Positions 45,511 through 56,533 are shown, counted from the stretch's first letter. The stretch is DNA of 64,000 nt from Platanthera guangdongensis (GCA_039583875.1 CM077158.1:125671900-125735899), one strand, 5' to 3'. Notes: a model not told the origin generated them from the letters alone. Program-made: numbers and translations.

Positions 45511-46191
45511 TCAATTGTTCTTGACCCAGGTTACCTTGGGTCCTTTATTTGGTTGAAAAGAGAAACTGGATATAATTGATAATGCAGGTTGAGATTTATA
45601 ACCTAAGGGGTGATATCTCCTAGGTGGAATAACCCAATCAGCTACTGGATTGAATGGTTTATTAGTTGGATTAGAATTTCGGTAGGATAAATGATTTAAG
45701 TTTGGTCCTCCTGGGTTCGACAAATTTCTGTAAGTTCGTCGACCAGAGTTCAACGAATAGGGCTGAGATCGTCGATCTCCGCTCAGAGAATGACAGTAGT
45801 CATTGTCTGCACCCCAAGTTCGTCGACCTCTGCTCGAAGAACCATACAAAGTTCGTCGATCGCAGTTTGATGAATTGTTATAACTGAAGTTTGCATTCAG
45901 CGTTTGTCGATCTGGGTTCGACGAACTGGCCACATTTTGTCGATCTAAGTTCGACGAATGCTGCTGAACCTTATTTTTATTACTTGTTTTCTGATTTCTA
46001 TTTCTCTTGTCTATGGTTTTGTGATTGTTTTCAGTCAATGGTTTGTTTATAATATTTTCCTTTCCCTTGGCAGAAACAAATTTGATGGGGGTTGTAAGAA
46101 TATTTTTCTTAATTATGGGGGGCAAACTTGATGAAGCACTCAAGCCCAGCTTACCATTTAATCTGGCATTTACTGTGCTTGTTATGTCCAT
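45511..46191 (-). pseudogene. C4 gag-pol linker with motif-encoded SSNxDRRT repeats
   Basis: It is in frame with gag, separated by a TAG at 46222-46224. The N-terminal part is basic (DKRNRNQKTSNKNK). Between plus-strand 45715 and 45960 the DNA is made of TTCGTCGA/TCGACGAA motifs, which translate as repeated SSN-DRRT phrases (NLDRQN, SSNPDRQT, SSNCDRRT, SLSGDRRS, LNSGRRT). It ends KGPKVTWVKNN, then a stop and frame change before protease, with a T-rich AG-ending stretch between. Confidence 0.75.
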
Positions 46192-46221
46192 CAGCTTGAG
46201 ACTTCTCCCATTGAGAGATTG

Positions 46222-47634
46222 CTAAAGTTGTTTGGCCGCACATAAATCAGATTTTAATTTGATTATCAGTTCATTTGCTAGAGTTAGTTGATCTGTTAGT
46301 TTAATGTTTTCTGAATTGACAGATTCAAGATTTCCTAGTCTTTCTCTAAGGGTTTTTATTTCTTTTTCTGAATTAATTAAATCTAAACACATGGTTTTAA
46401 ATTCAGTTTTAAATAAATCAGAATTGAAATCAAAGCTTGAAAGAACCTGATCTGCCTCTGAGTCTGAGGCAGCTTCATCTTCATATTCTCCTTCTGATCC
46501 AGAATTGCTCCTGGAGGCATCAATTTCCATAAGGCAAACCTCCTTGGATCTTACTTCTTCCTCTTCTTCACTTGAGCTGGAAGTGGATGATTCTTCCTCT
46601 GTATCACTCCATGTCTCAGCAATAAAGCCCTTGTCTTTCTTTTTATACTTGCTGGAAGAGGGTCTGCTGCTGTGTTTTCTCCTGGAGTCCATTTCTCTAT
46701 TTTTCTCCTTCTTCTGATTTTCTGGACATTCATAGATGTAATGTCCAGGCTTCCTGCACCCAATGCACACAACCTCCTTGGTTGGTGTCTTGTCAAATCT
46801 GGGCTTATCATCCTGCCTGGATGATTTCCTTCTGAAATCCTTTCTAGCCATCTTATAGAATCTTTTTGCAAAGTGGCTCATCAATTCTTCATTTGATGTT
46901 GACGTCTCACTTTCCTCAGATGCTTTGAAGGATATACTGTGATCCTTTCTCACTGAAGTTGTTGCCTTCTGTTCAGCTGCTTCTCTTGATTTGATCAACT
47001 GCTCATAAGATTTTAATTTGCCTAGCAGAGATTCAGTTGATATCTCATTTAGGCTTCTAGCTTCTTTGATAGGCCAGATTCTAGAGTCCCAAGAGCTAGG
47101 GAAGCACATCAGTATCTTGTCATTCACCTCTGTCAGGGTGATGTCCTTATCCAAGGTTTTGAGCTCATTGATGATTGAGCTCAACCTGTTGTACATTTCA
47201 GCCACTAATTCAGTCTCATCCTTCTTGAAATTCTCATACAAGGATATGAGATTTGATCTCCTATTTTTTCTTTCATCTGCTGAGCCAGCTACCGTTTGGT
47301 TGAGGGAATCACAAATGGCCTTGGCTGAGGTGCACTCAGCCACCTTCTGAAATATGTCATCTGACATAGTTTGAGCAAAGATATTCATTGCCTTTGCATC
47401 TACAATTTTTGCTTTCTTGTAGGCATCATTATTTTCTGGAGGAGGTACTGCAGTCATGTTGGTAGAAGTGCTTGTAGAAGTTGCAGGTGCTGGAAGTACT
47501 CCTGTCAAGATGGAAGCAAAAATATCCTCATCAATAGAGTTCATGTATAAACTGATTCTTGCCTTCCAGATGGCAAACTTGTTAAGATTGCATACTGGAG
47601 GTCTGATGTTTGCATAATCTTTGTTTTGAGCCAT
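46222..47634 (-). CDS. gag: C4 gag (copia, 470 aa open frame)
   Basis: ATG at 47634 lies 130 bp downstream of the primer site. The N-terminus NKDYANIRPPVCNLNKFAIWKARISLYM is shared with C3. The UBN2-type core covers residues 60-220 (SDDIFQKVAECTSAKAICDSLNQ, YENFKKDETELVAEMYNRLSS, LMCFPSSWDSRIWPI, LGKLKSYEQLIKSRE). One CCHC zinc knuckle spans residues 290-303 (CIGCRKPGHYIYEC), followed by a basic segment and an acidic Ser/Glu-rich tail. The frame is open to TAG at 46222; the linker downstream continues in the same frame, so this stop may be a mutation or a readthrough site. Confidence 0.9.
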   Translation of the reverse strand: MAQNKDYANIRPPVCNLNKFAIWKARISLYMNSIDEDIFASILTGVLPAPATSTSTSTNMTAVPPPENNDAYKKAKIVDAKAMNIFAQTMSDDIFQKVAECTSAKAICDSLNQTVAGSADERKNRRSNLISLYENFKKDETELVAEMYNRLSSIINELKTLDKDITLTEVNDKILMCFPSSWDSRIWPIKEARSLNEISTESLLGKLKSYEQLIKSREAAEQKATTSVRKDHSISFKASEESETSTSNEELMSHFAKRFYKMARKDFRRKSSRQDDKPRFDKTPTKEVVCIGCRKPGHYIYECPENQKKEKNREMDSRRKHSSRPSSSKYKKKDKGFIAETWSDTEEESSTSSSSEEEEEVRSKEVCLMEIDASRSNSGSEGEYEDEAASDSEADQVLSSFDFNSDLFKTEFKTMCLDLINSEKEIKTLRERLGNLESVNSENIKLTDQLTLANELIIKLKSDLCAAKQL

Positions 47635-47763
47635 GTCTGTGAAGCAATAAATCTAATAATAAAATCAAAACAAGCAGATCTAACTAGAGGGATCTTTATG
47701 ATTCATGTGTTAGCATGTTCAATCACTTGATCTCTTAAGGTGTGGTAGATTAACCAACCTCCC

Positions 47764-47774
47764 TCTGATACAAA
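47764..47774 (-). other. C4 primer-binding site (tRNA-Met, one change)
   Basis: The minus-strand TTGTATCAGAG follows the LTR end and differs from TGGTATCAGAG at one base. Confidence 0.8.
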
Positions 47775-47775
47775 T

Positions 47776-49630
47776 TGAAAGTGCAGGTTAGATCTGAAAT
47801 ACTCTAGAGGGGGGGGGGGTGAATAGAGTATTGTGCTCTCTTAAAAAACTTTACAACTTTTATTGTATTCCTAAGTGAACAGGTCAGTAAATAAAATAAA
47901 TAAGCACAGCAACCTATCTAATCACAGAGCAACACAGCCAAAACAAAAATAAATGGCAACCAGACGACACAAGAAATTTTATAGTGGTTCCCCAACCTGG
48001 GCACATCCACTCTTCTACCACCCTGGTAGGAATCCACTCAGGTTTTTGATCAGGTGCCTGACACTAATGAGCTTTTGTTCAGGTGCTCAAAAACCAAAAC
48101 CTCAAGTCTTTTGGAAGGAGACTTGTAACCAGGAATAATTTTGAAGGGAATTAAAACCCTGTACAGGAGTTGGAAAAGGTGATGAGGTCTTCTCTTTCTC
48201 AATATCAACTGAGAAGACTTGTGGATTGATTTCAGCAGATTGCTCCCCCTGAGATCATGAAGGGATCAGGAAGACTGGAGCACTACTTCAGGGTGACAGG
48301 TCTTCAAAACTGTAATGCGTGGACCAGAGATTGTTCAGGAACTTCTTTGACAGATAGAATTTGTTGTCCTTTTGAAGTTGTCCTATAGGATTGAAGTGAG
48401 AAGACTCTTGATAGTAATGAATGTTCTTCTTCTTCTTCTTGAAGATGTTCTCTAGCCTGGGCTAATTGCAGGAAGGAACTTTTGATTGTAGTAAGATTGT
48501 TCTTCTGTGCAATTCTTGTCTATGTCTGTCTGATTGTCTGTGTATCTGTATGACTGTATATCTGTCTAGTAGTACTTGATCCTTTTCTATTCTGACTTTT
48601 TGACTGACTGAGGAACATTCAAAATTTGAATGTTGAGCAGTAATTATAGTCAGCCTAGGAAGGAAGCGGCAATCAATGATTTCCCTAACTGTCCCAAGGA
48701 AAAATGGCATGTAATAATCCATGATCAATGCGCGTTCTAACGGTAACATTCCGAGAAGATAGAGCATTGATTACTCCGGAATCATCGCCAAGAAACGGGA
48801 CGGTAAACTGGAGAAGACCTAGTATGGAATCGTCGAACGAAGAACACAATTCATCGAGTTGAGTTTGAGTTCATCGAGATGAGCTTGATGAGTTCGTCGA
48901 CCAGACGATAACACTTAGTCTTCTAGGGAAACTTGTTAATTCTGCTTCAATCTTCATCGAACTGACAATCTTCATTCGTCGACCAGAGATCCACATTTGT
49001 CGAGCGAAGAACAGTTCTAGACTTGGTTAAAATATTCTGCATCTACTGATATTCAGTGTCGACATAAGTTGGTGTCGATTGATTTCCTGTGTGTTGAAAT
49101 AAGTTTTCTGGTGTCGACACATGCCCTAAGTGTCGACACAAATCCTCTGAATTCAGAATTCGTCGAGTAGAGTACTGAAATCGTCGCCCTGAGAAGTTGA
49201 CTTCGTCGACCTGAGAAGTTGAGAACTTGAGGTCCAAGTTCGTCGATCTCAGAATCTAGTTCGTCGACCAAAGCCTGAAGTTGGACTTAGAAAAATTCTG
49301 GAGTTGCCCTGACTTTAGCTTGTTGAAGAAACTCAGTCTTCGTCGAACAGAGAACAAAGATCGTCGGGCTCAGCACAAGGAATTATCTCAAGATCATCGA
49401 GCGCAGAACATCATTCGTCGAGCTGAGTTCGACGAACATCGAACTCACTTTACTTAGTCTTGAAGACTTCGAAGTCTGGAGTCTCTGAAGGCCTTGATGA
49501 TAGCTGGTCCATCTGATGTTGGACCTAAGGACTTGACCTAGACTCTAGGACACAAATTTGACCCTGGATATACAGGTTGGGTCACATCCTAATCTAGTGA
49601 ACCTAGCCCAAATCAACTAGGGATCCAAAA
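47776..49630 (-). repeat. C4 5' LTR (1855 bp)
   Basis: It is collinear with the 3' LTR at 30421-32270, with few differences. On the plus strand it starts TGAAAGTGC and ends GATCCAAAA, the CA end having decayed to AA. TCGTCGA-type motifs lie at about 48820-49450. AAGTT follows. Confidence 0.93.
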
Positions 49631-50010
49631 AAGTTGAGACACAGACGTGTCTTAGCCCGTGTGGTTTTCTGTGTTCGACAATCGTGCCTGGATCAACGCG
49701 CACGGCTTGTAACACGGCCGTGTGCGAGGCCGTGTTCATCCTAGGTCTGGGGATTTTTGTGCAGATCTGAGCTATTCATTTTCTTTAAGTAAGATCCAAT
49801 GGCTCAGATAGTTTCCTGCTCTGTTAAGGCCGAGAATGGGGGAGTTAACTCTTCATTTTCTCCAAGCCATTCTCTTTCTGAGGAGTTAGAGAGAGGAGGA
49901 AGAAGGAGGAGGATTCTGGCCGCCGGCGGAGCATCGGAGCACCGTTTCGAGAACCGAGAGCGGATCCGTGGAAGAAATTCCGTTGCGAAGACTTCTATCC
50001 GTATAGTTTT
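49631..50010 (+). repeat. TkB 3' LTR, second part
   Basis: Sequence resumes with AAGTTGAGACACAGACGTGTC and follows the 5' LTR from about 23735 to 24114. At CCGTATAGTTTT the C5 LTR begins. In the 5' LTR the site reads ATAGTTTTTCCATGG without interruption. GTTTT at 50006-50010 may be the left C5 target duplication. Confidence 0.92.
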
Positions 50011-50853
50011 TGAAAGATATTGTACCTACTCACCTAGAGGGGGGGGGGAATAGGTGACTTAAATCTTTTTAACTTTTTAGGCAGAATTCAGATTATATCA
50101 CAGAGTTATAGTTACTTTAACACAGCAAACAATCAGCAATAACAGAATCACACATGCACACAGTAGACACACAGAATTATAGTGGTTCCCCAAGGTTTGG
50201 GTATATTCACTTTCCTCCTTCGCCTATCTAGTAGTGTACTAGATTCGGCCAAACTCCTCCACTATCTCAGATCCTCAAATCTTACACTCAGAACCTCAAC
50301 CAGGTTCCTACAGCTCAGGCCCAAGGCCCTACAACTCAGCTTCTTCACAAAGCCTACACTCAGCTTCTTCACAAAACCTACCCTCAGCCACAACAGGTCT
50401 ACACTCAGAGAATAAGATCTCCTACACTCAGGCACACAGGCCCTACCACTCAGCCTTTATAATTGCAGGCTTACAACTCAGATCCCTAAAGATCCTACAA
50501 GAAATATAAAATACAAAGTGTATATACCTACAACTCTGAATAGAGAGATGAGTTGATAAGTTCTTGATGAGTTCTTGGAAGAACTCTGCATAGAACAATC
50601 TCACTTGGCTTTTCTTCAAAGCTTCTCGAATGTAGAACACAATAGGATTGATTCTCTTCTACAGCTGATCTTTGATCTCTGCAACTTAAGATTCAAAACA
50701 AAGTCTGAACCCTTCTTCTCAGCCTGGTTCCAACGGCTGTCTTCTTGGATGGAGCTCTCTCTCTCTCCAACTACTTAGAACTTTACTTGAAAGTCTTCAA
50801 TGAATTGCTTTTCAACAACCTTGATCATCTTTTTCTGTAGACAGTATAAGCCT

Positions 50854-50861
50854 ATATATAG
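50854..50861 (-). promoter_or_regulatory. Putative TATA box of C5 LTR
   Basis: TATATATA sits in the minus-strand context GGCCTATATATAGGC, about 130 bp downstream of the palindrome array in reading direction. Confidence 0.55.
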
Positions 50862-50989
50862 GCCTTCTTCATGGTAACCAGCTGGTCCGGTTCCTAACTG
50901 ATTTCTGACAACTCTAACAGGTGCAGTAGACTGGCTGGTATGACAGCTATCAAGTCATCCAGTCAGTTCATGAAAAATCTGTAACTGTC

Positions 50990-51870
50990 TGAAAGTGTCG
51001 AGACAGTTTGTCTTTAAGTGTCGACACTTATAGACTAAGTGTCGACACAAGTTGTCTAAGTGTCGACACTAGCCTTTAAGGTGTCGACACAACTCCTTGT
51101 GTTGTAGAATTCACTTCTTGACACAGCTTCTTCATCATGTGTCGACAGTGATAATGTGTATCGACACAAGTCCTTGTTCTTCAGTACTTTGTTGAATTCT
51201 TGTAAGTGTCGACACAACTCCGTTGTGTCGACACATCTTCATGTGTTGAACTCGTTCAGTGTCGACACTTCTTCTTGGTGTCGACACATGCCTTCAGTGT
51301 TGATACTTGCTGAGTGTCGACACTTCTTCTTGTGTCGACACATTCTTCTTCTGTTGAGACTTTGGCTGAGTGTCGACACTTCTTCTTTGTGTCGACACTT
51401 GTACTTAGAATTTTGTTGAACTTTGCTAAGTGTCGACACAACACCTTGTGTCGACATATTCTTCATATGTTGAGTCTTCTGCTGAGTGTCGACACATTCT
51501 TTCTTGTGTCGACACTTTCTTCAAGTGTTGAGTCTTCTGCTGAGTGTCGACACATTCTTTCTTGTGTCGATACTTATACTTTGACTCTGCTGACTTTTGC
51601 TGAGTGTCGACACAGCCTCCAAGTGTCGACACTTTCTGATGTAGACACAGTTCCTCTGGGTGTCAACACTGCTTCTAAGTGTTGACACTGCTTCACTGAA
51701 CTTTTCTTCATTGAGTGTCGACACAGCTCCTTGTGTCGACACTTTCTGTCTGGTGTCGACTCTGCATCCCTGGTGTCGACACAACTACTCCAAGTGTCGA
51801 CACTGCTTGTCTCGGTGTCGACACAAGTCGTCTTAAGTGTCGACACTTTCCCTCTAGGGGTCGACACATG
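50990..51870. repeat. GTGTCGACAC palindrome array in C5 LTR (U3)
   Basis: At least 25 good copies plus decayed ones (GTGTTGAC, GTGTAGAC) occur. Many come in pairs about 18-22 bp apart, for example GTGTCGACAC-TTCTTCTTG-GTGTCGACAC. Spacers differ from those of TkA, so the motif, not the whole array, is what the families share. Confidence 0.94.
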
Positions 51871-52012
51871 GACTTAGAATCTTTTCCGCTTTCCCTGCAA
51901 ATACTTGACCTGCACAACTAAACTCAAAACACATCAAATACATTTTGATATATATCATTGAGTAGGGTGAGGATTCTTCAAATCAGGTACATTTAAATCA
52001 ATGTACCCAACA

Positions 52013-52286
52013 ATCTCCCCCTATTTGGAGAAGTCATAACCCTTAGTCAATGATATAAACCATACAGAATAAAATCATAGCATGATGTAAAGCAGGATTA
52101 TATAACAGGGCAAACATAAACATGTATTAAACAAACATGTATACATAGATATCATCTCAGAACAATTATGAAATAGATTTATAACACATCACATTGTTCT
52201 AACAGCTTTGTCATATACATTTTCCAAAAGTTTACAAAGTGTTTAAAATCAAAAGATTACAATTGTAAACTGAAGAAAATTCTATT
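52013..52286 (-). other. C5 polypurine tract and 3' noncoding tail
   Basis: The minus-strand CCAAATAGGGGGAGAT (52013-52028) abuts the LTR. The remaining 260 bp to the ORF3 stop is AT-rich and empty. Confidence 0.85.
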
Positions 52287-55121
52287 CTATTTCTTATCAG
52301 CCTCCTTAATCACAATTCCTTTTCCTGATTGTACTTTGGCTTGTACGGGGGCTTCAGCAAATTCAGTATCAACAGGCTTTTTTCCTTTCAGCTCCTTCTT
52401 CTTTAGCTCTTCAACTTTAATCTTTTGCCTCTCAAAGTAATGATAAGGCTTGGGAAAGTACTTGCTAGGCTCCTGGGTTGTAGGAGGTAGCTTTCTCATC
52501 TTTGCCTTTCTTCTATATTATACTATGGCTTCTTGCCTGCTTTCATGCTTTCTCCATTCTAGTTCAGAAAACCATTTGTTTCTGTCTTGAACATTATCTT
52601 TGGCAGCTTTCCATGCAGTTAAGATAATGTTTCTTGAAGTGGGGCTCCACTGTTCAAAATCTGGTCTTTGTTCAGCTTGCTCTCTAAACCTCTTCTTAGA
52701 CAACATAGTCTCTTGTTCCTTGAGCAGCAAAGCTTCTTGTTCCTTTAGTACAGCCTCAGGCACTTGCTGAACCACCTTTTCTATTACCACATTGTGCTTT
52801 CCCTCAGGTGGGCTATACATAGTCTGGATCTCAGCTTGTACCATATCAAAATCTGGTGGAGGATAGATAACTTGGGCTACTTCAGGTTGCTCAACTCCAA
52901 GATATGCAGGTTTAACTCCAGATTCTGCTACATTATCATCATCACATAAAGGAGGATAACCAATAGTGGCTCTGATGGAATTAGAAATCCATTTTGCATG
53001 GTCAGAGCCGGCTTTGACTAACACCCTCTCCCCCTTTATGGCTTCTCTTTCCATGTGATCTCTTAGATCATACTTTTGAAATCTGATTTGGGCATTGAGA
53101 TAATTAACTCCATCCTTGTAGAAAGGTTTCAACCTTTGAGTTTTTCAAGAATCAGCTTCTGAGAGTTTTTTATAGCAGAAGTAACATCATATATGCCCTC
53201 TTGTAAAGCTTTATCAAACTCTGCCTTTGCAGTAGTATGAGATGTAGTTTGTCCAGCAGCTATATTCTTTATCTCAGTGATAATTGCATTGTGGGATTCT
53301 GTCAAATTATTATTCATCCTTATCTGATTCTCCAGAACATATCCTTGCTTCAGTGCAATGTCATCTACTTGAGCTTTTATTTTCTCTTGATGTGTAGCTA
53401 AGTATACCACTGCATTCCCTCCCTTGTGGAAGCAGTCAGTCATTTCCTTTTTATTGAGATTCATCTCAAATCTTATGAACTTAATGTCCTTGGCCAGATC
53501 AAATTGTAAAGACTTATGCCCCTCATCCACATATGTTTCTATAGCTTTTCTGTGCTCATCAAGCTTAATTTACATAGCAACCATCAAAGCACTGTAATCT
53601 ACAGTTGGTGCTGGCTGTAGTGCAGGCTGTGGTGCTATAGTTTGCAGAGCTTTCTTATAAGTTTGGCTTCTTCTTTTAAAGACTTGAAATTTTCTTTTCT
53701 TAGCTCTAGCAGCCTCCTCATCTTCAGATGTTGATGTACTTGCAATATCTACCCTCTCCCTTGGTAGCTCCTCAACTTCCTTGAGCTTCTCAGGTTCTTG
53801 CCTTGCAGGTTCTTCATCAAGTATTACTTGCTCCCCCTCAACTTGGGACTTCTCCCCCTTAGCAGCAGCACTTTCCTTGTCAAAGTCTGTTTGATCCAGA
53901 TTGAGGAAAAGATCTTCTATTGTATATTCTTGTGGAGAATGGGCTGGAGAAACTCTTGGCTCATCTACCACTGGATCAGATAATACTTGAACTGTAACAG
54001 AAGTGTCCTTCATGACAACATCTGGGGGTTGACTATCAATCTGAGAATGCTGATTAACATTATTTAATGAATCAGACAAAACATTATCCTCTATAGGGTA
54101 ATCTATAGCATTAATCTCAGTGATTACCTCAAGGATGATGTGGGTGGCTCTTTCACTTTCAAGAGGAGTTGACTCTTCCACCACTAGAGGCTCCCCCTGG
54201 ATAGAATCCTGGTGTATGGGGCTAGCTGGTGGTAGCTCCCCCTGCCTCTCTACAGCATCTTGTTGAGCTGGAGACTTCCTAGCATTTCCTTCTACATCCT
54301 CATCAGGAGTAAAGACAACTTGCTCTTCACTACCTGAGCTGCTAGATGAATCCTGAGCCACTGGGGCTGTCTTCTTCTTCTTTTGGGGAGTTATTTTCTC
54401 AGGAGTAGGCATCTCCTTAGTTAAAACTCTGTCCCACCTAGAGAATATCCTCATGTCCATCTTCCTCATATGGTTGATCTTAGTGCCAGCAGCTTGACTC
54501 ATTACTTCTGGTATACTACCAGCCAAGTAAAGACTTAATATCCTACCCAAATTGGGCTTCTTCAGACTTTCTTTAATCTTCTCAAATAATACTACAGACC
54601 AATCAGTACTTAGTTGAAAGATAATCCTTGTCATGATGCTGAACATATAAGCTGAAATCCTGTCATGTCCTCCAGACTTGCACAGGATAACCTTTCCAAC
54701 AATTTCAGAGAGTAATTTTCCTTGGCTGCTCATGTCTTTCCTATTGAATACTGATCCAATTTTCATCTTTGAATCCAGGCCACACCATGTTAATGCATCT
54801 CTGGTCTTACAAGCAGTAACTTCTTCTTCTTCCTTAGTCCTTGGTAACTGAAGTACTTTTCTCAAACTTTTTGGTGAGACCTTCACCTTTTCACCATGAA
54901 CCCTAGACTTGATCTTGAATCCAGTGTCGTCTAGGGTTGCTCGATTTAGAAATTCTAATACTTCTTTCTTCCTAGATCTTTGTGGGCTCTGAAACAAGAA
55001 ATTCTAACCCTGAGTTTGCTACTAGGGTTACCACATTCTTGATTTCGGATTCTGCGTCATCAAACGCATCCCGTACCAGTTCATAGCCTTCATTTACATT
55101 CTCCTCGAGCTTTGGCGCCAT
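52287..55121 (-). pseudogene. C5 ORF3 (post-pol ORF of unknown function), broken
   Basis: The likely start is ATG at 55121 (MAPKLEENVNEGYELVRDAF). A frame change near 55000 leads to a 475-codon open segment (53570-54997) holding RSRKKEVLEFLNRATLDDTG, SPKSLRKVLQLPR, a module with HDRISAYMFSIMTRI and TDWSVVLFEKIKESLKK (shared in pattern with C4 ORF3), KKKKTAPVAQDSSSSSGSEE, and an acidic middle. After a stop at 53570, a helical, coiled-coil-like part (53129-53530), then a basic part (52518-53132) and the C-terminus (52287-52499: KYFPKPYHYFERQK, VQSGKGIVIKE) follow with stops between. Full length would be about 940 residues. No membrane segment is seen. Confidence 0.75.
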
Positions 55122-55157
55122 TAGGGTTTGAAGAATTTGAACTGAGAGAAGAGAGGT

Positions 55158-55605
55158 GTCGACTCACAAGTTTGGTCTCGAAACTTTGATGAGCATGTCG
55201 ACAGACAATGGAGAAATCCTATTTATACCTTTCTAGGTTTGAAGTTGAAAGGGCGGGTCAGCTAACTGAAATTGTGTCGACACTGTTGAAAAGTGTCGAC
55301 ACAGACTTATAATGTCTCGACACACTGTGTCGACACAAGTTTAGTCGACAGATAATATGTGTCGACACTTGTTTATGTGTCGACACCACTAAACTCGACA
55401 CTTAGTCGAGACATTACTTAGTTAATTCTGAGTAAATACTAAGTGTCGACACCACCTTGGTTGTGTCGACACTGACCCTGTATGTGTCGACACTAATTTT
55501 CTGAAGTGTCGACAGCAACTGCATAGATGTGTCGACACCTTTTTCTTGAAGTGTCGACACCACTTTTCTTTGTCGACACAAATAACACTGTGTGTCGACA
55601 CCTTT
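55158..55605. repeat. GTGTCGACAC array upstream of C5 ORF3
   Basis: About a dozen copies lie in the pol-ORF3 spacer, again partly in close pairs (for example around 55266-55290 and 55370-55390). It is the same motif as the C5 LTR and sits where C4 carries its own TCGTCGA cluster. Confidence 0.92.
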
Positions 55606-55627
55606 TTACTTAGTCATTTTTGTAAAC

Positions 55628-55889
55628 TTATTCTAAGTTTATCATACCTAATTCAATTTTGAACCTATTGAACTTGGTTTCTTCTAGGGGCTTAGTATAC
55701 ATGTCAGCTAGTTGATTATCAGTATTTACATACTCAAGTGATATATCTTCTTTTTCTACATGTTCCCTTAGAAAATGAAATTTTATCTCAATATGTTTAG
55801 TTCTACTATGGGAAACAGGATTGTTAGCAATTGATATAGCACTAGTAGAATCACAAAACAGTGGTGTTTGATAATACAGTTTGCAGTCA
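55628..55889 (-). pseudogene. pol: C5 RNase H, C-terminal end
   Basis: TPLFCDSTSAISIAN, HSRTKHIEIKFHFLREHVEKED and KFNRFKIELGMINLE (stop TAA, plus-strand 55628-55630) are the end of copia RNase H. The coding sense runs back to about 55889, where AtD begins. Confidence 0.88.
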
Positions 55890-56034
55890 ATTTTATTAGG
55901 ATATTTTTGGGGTTTTAAAGCAAATCATGTCTTGTAAAGTACTTGTTTTGATTCCCCTTTGTATATATTTTTGTCGTTAATGCATTTTTTCTGCTTTTTG
56001 CAGGTTTTCACGGCTTTCAGCCGAATTTTGCTGT

Positions 56035-56515
56035 GACACGCCCCATGGTCACGTCCTACCCGGGCGTGTACCCAGGGCGTGTAACCCAGAGGAATGAAGC
56101 AATTGGTCCGAAACTGCATTCCGTGGAAACTTAGTGTACACGCCCTCGGTCACGCCCGTGTCACACCCGACACGGGTGTGTACTAGAGGCGTGTCCCCAG
56201 GTTCCGAGGAATCGCCGCAGCGTGCTCGTTTTTCCCGCTCCACCATCGCACCGAAAGTGTCACGCCTGACCCGGGCGTGACATATGGGCGTGTACTTCAG
56301 CAATTCCGCCCGTGACCTCCAGCATTCAATATCAACTCAACAAAGTCACGCCGCAAAGAACACGCCCCAGGGTTACGCCCTACCAGGGCGTGACTAGTGG
56401 GCGTGTACTCCAGCTACTTCGCCAGAATTCAATTCCAGCCCGAAAAAGTCGCGCCGAATGTGTCACGCCCCAGGGTCACGCCCAACCAGGGCGTGACAGG
56501 GGGCGTGACCCGACC
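56035..56515. repeat. GTCACGCCC / GGGCGTGAC inverted motifs in AtD LTR (U3)
   Basis: About 20 half-sites occur in both orientations, often as facing pairs such as GTCACGCC...CCAGGGCGTGAC (for example 56343-56393, 56461-56513). They lie just upstream of the TATA box. The CG-centred inverted design is like that of the other LTRs, with a different core. Confidence 0.88.
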
Positions 56516-56525
56516 CGAAAAATTC

Positions 56526-56533
56526 TATAAATA
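56526..56533 (+). promoter_or_regulatory. Putative TATA box of AtD LTR
   Basis: TATAAATA, followed by GAGCCCAACTCC, lies directly downstream of the motif cluster. Confidence 0.65.

Larger units (their letters stand above)
50011..52012 (-). repeat. C5 3' LTR (2002 bp)
   Basis: On the plus strand it starts TGAAAGATATTG with a poly-G run (50041-50048) near its end, and ends CCCAACA. The minus-strand start TGTTGGGTAC fits SIRE-type LTRs. It holds a TATA box and a GTGTCGACAC array. Confidence 0.9.
50011..55889 (-). mobile_element. C5: SIRE-like copia with ORF3, 5' part missing
   Basis: Read on the minus strand, what remains is the end of RNase H, a GTGTCGACAC-rich spacer, ORF3, 3' tail with polypurine tract and the 3' LTR. 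Gag, integrase and most of RT are cut off by AtD at about 55890 and would lie right of the window. Its ORF3 and tail match C1, not C4, so C1 and C5 form one family and C3 and C4 another. Confidence 0.9.

Noticed and set aside
54990..55040. Short intron explaining the C5 ORF3 frame change
   Set aside because: A GT-AG segment fits the frames but would be only about 43 bases, below the usual plant minimum. An indel is simpler.
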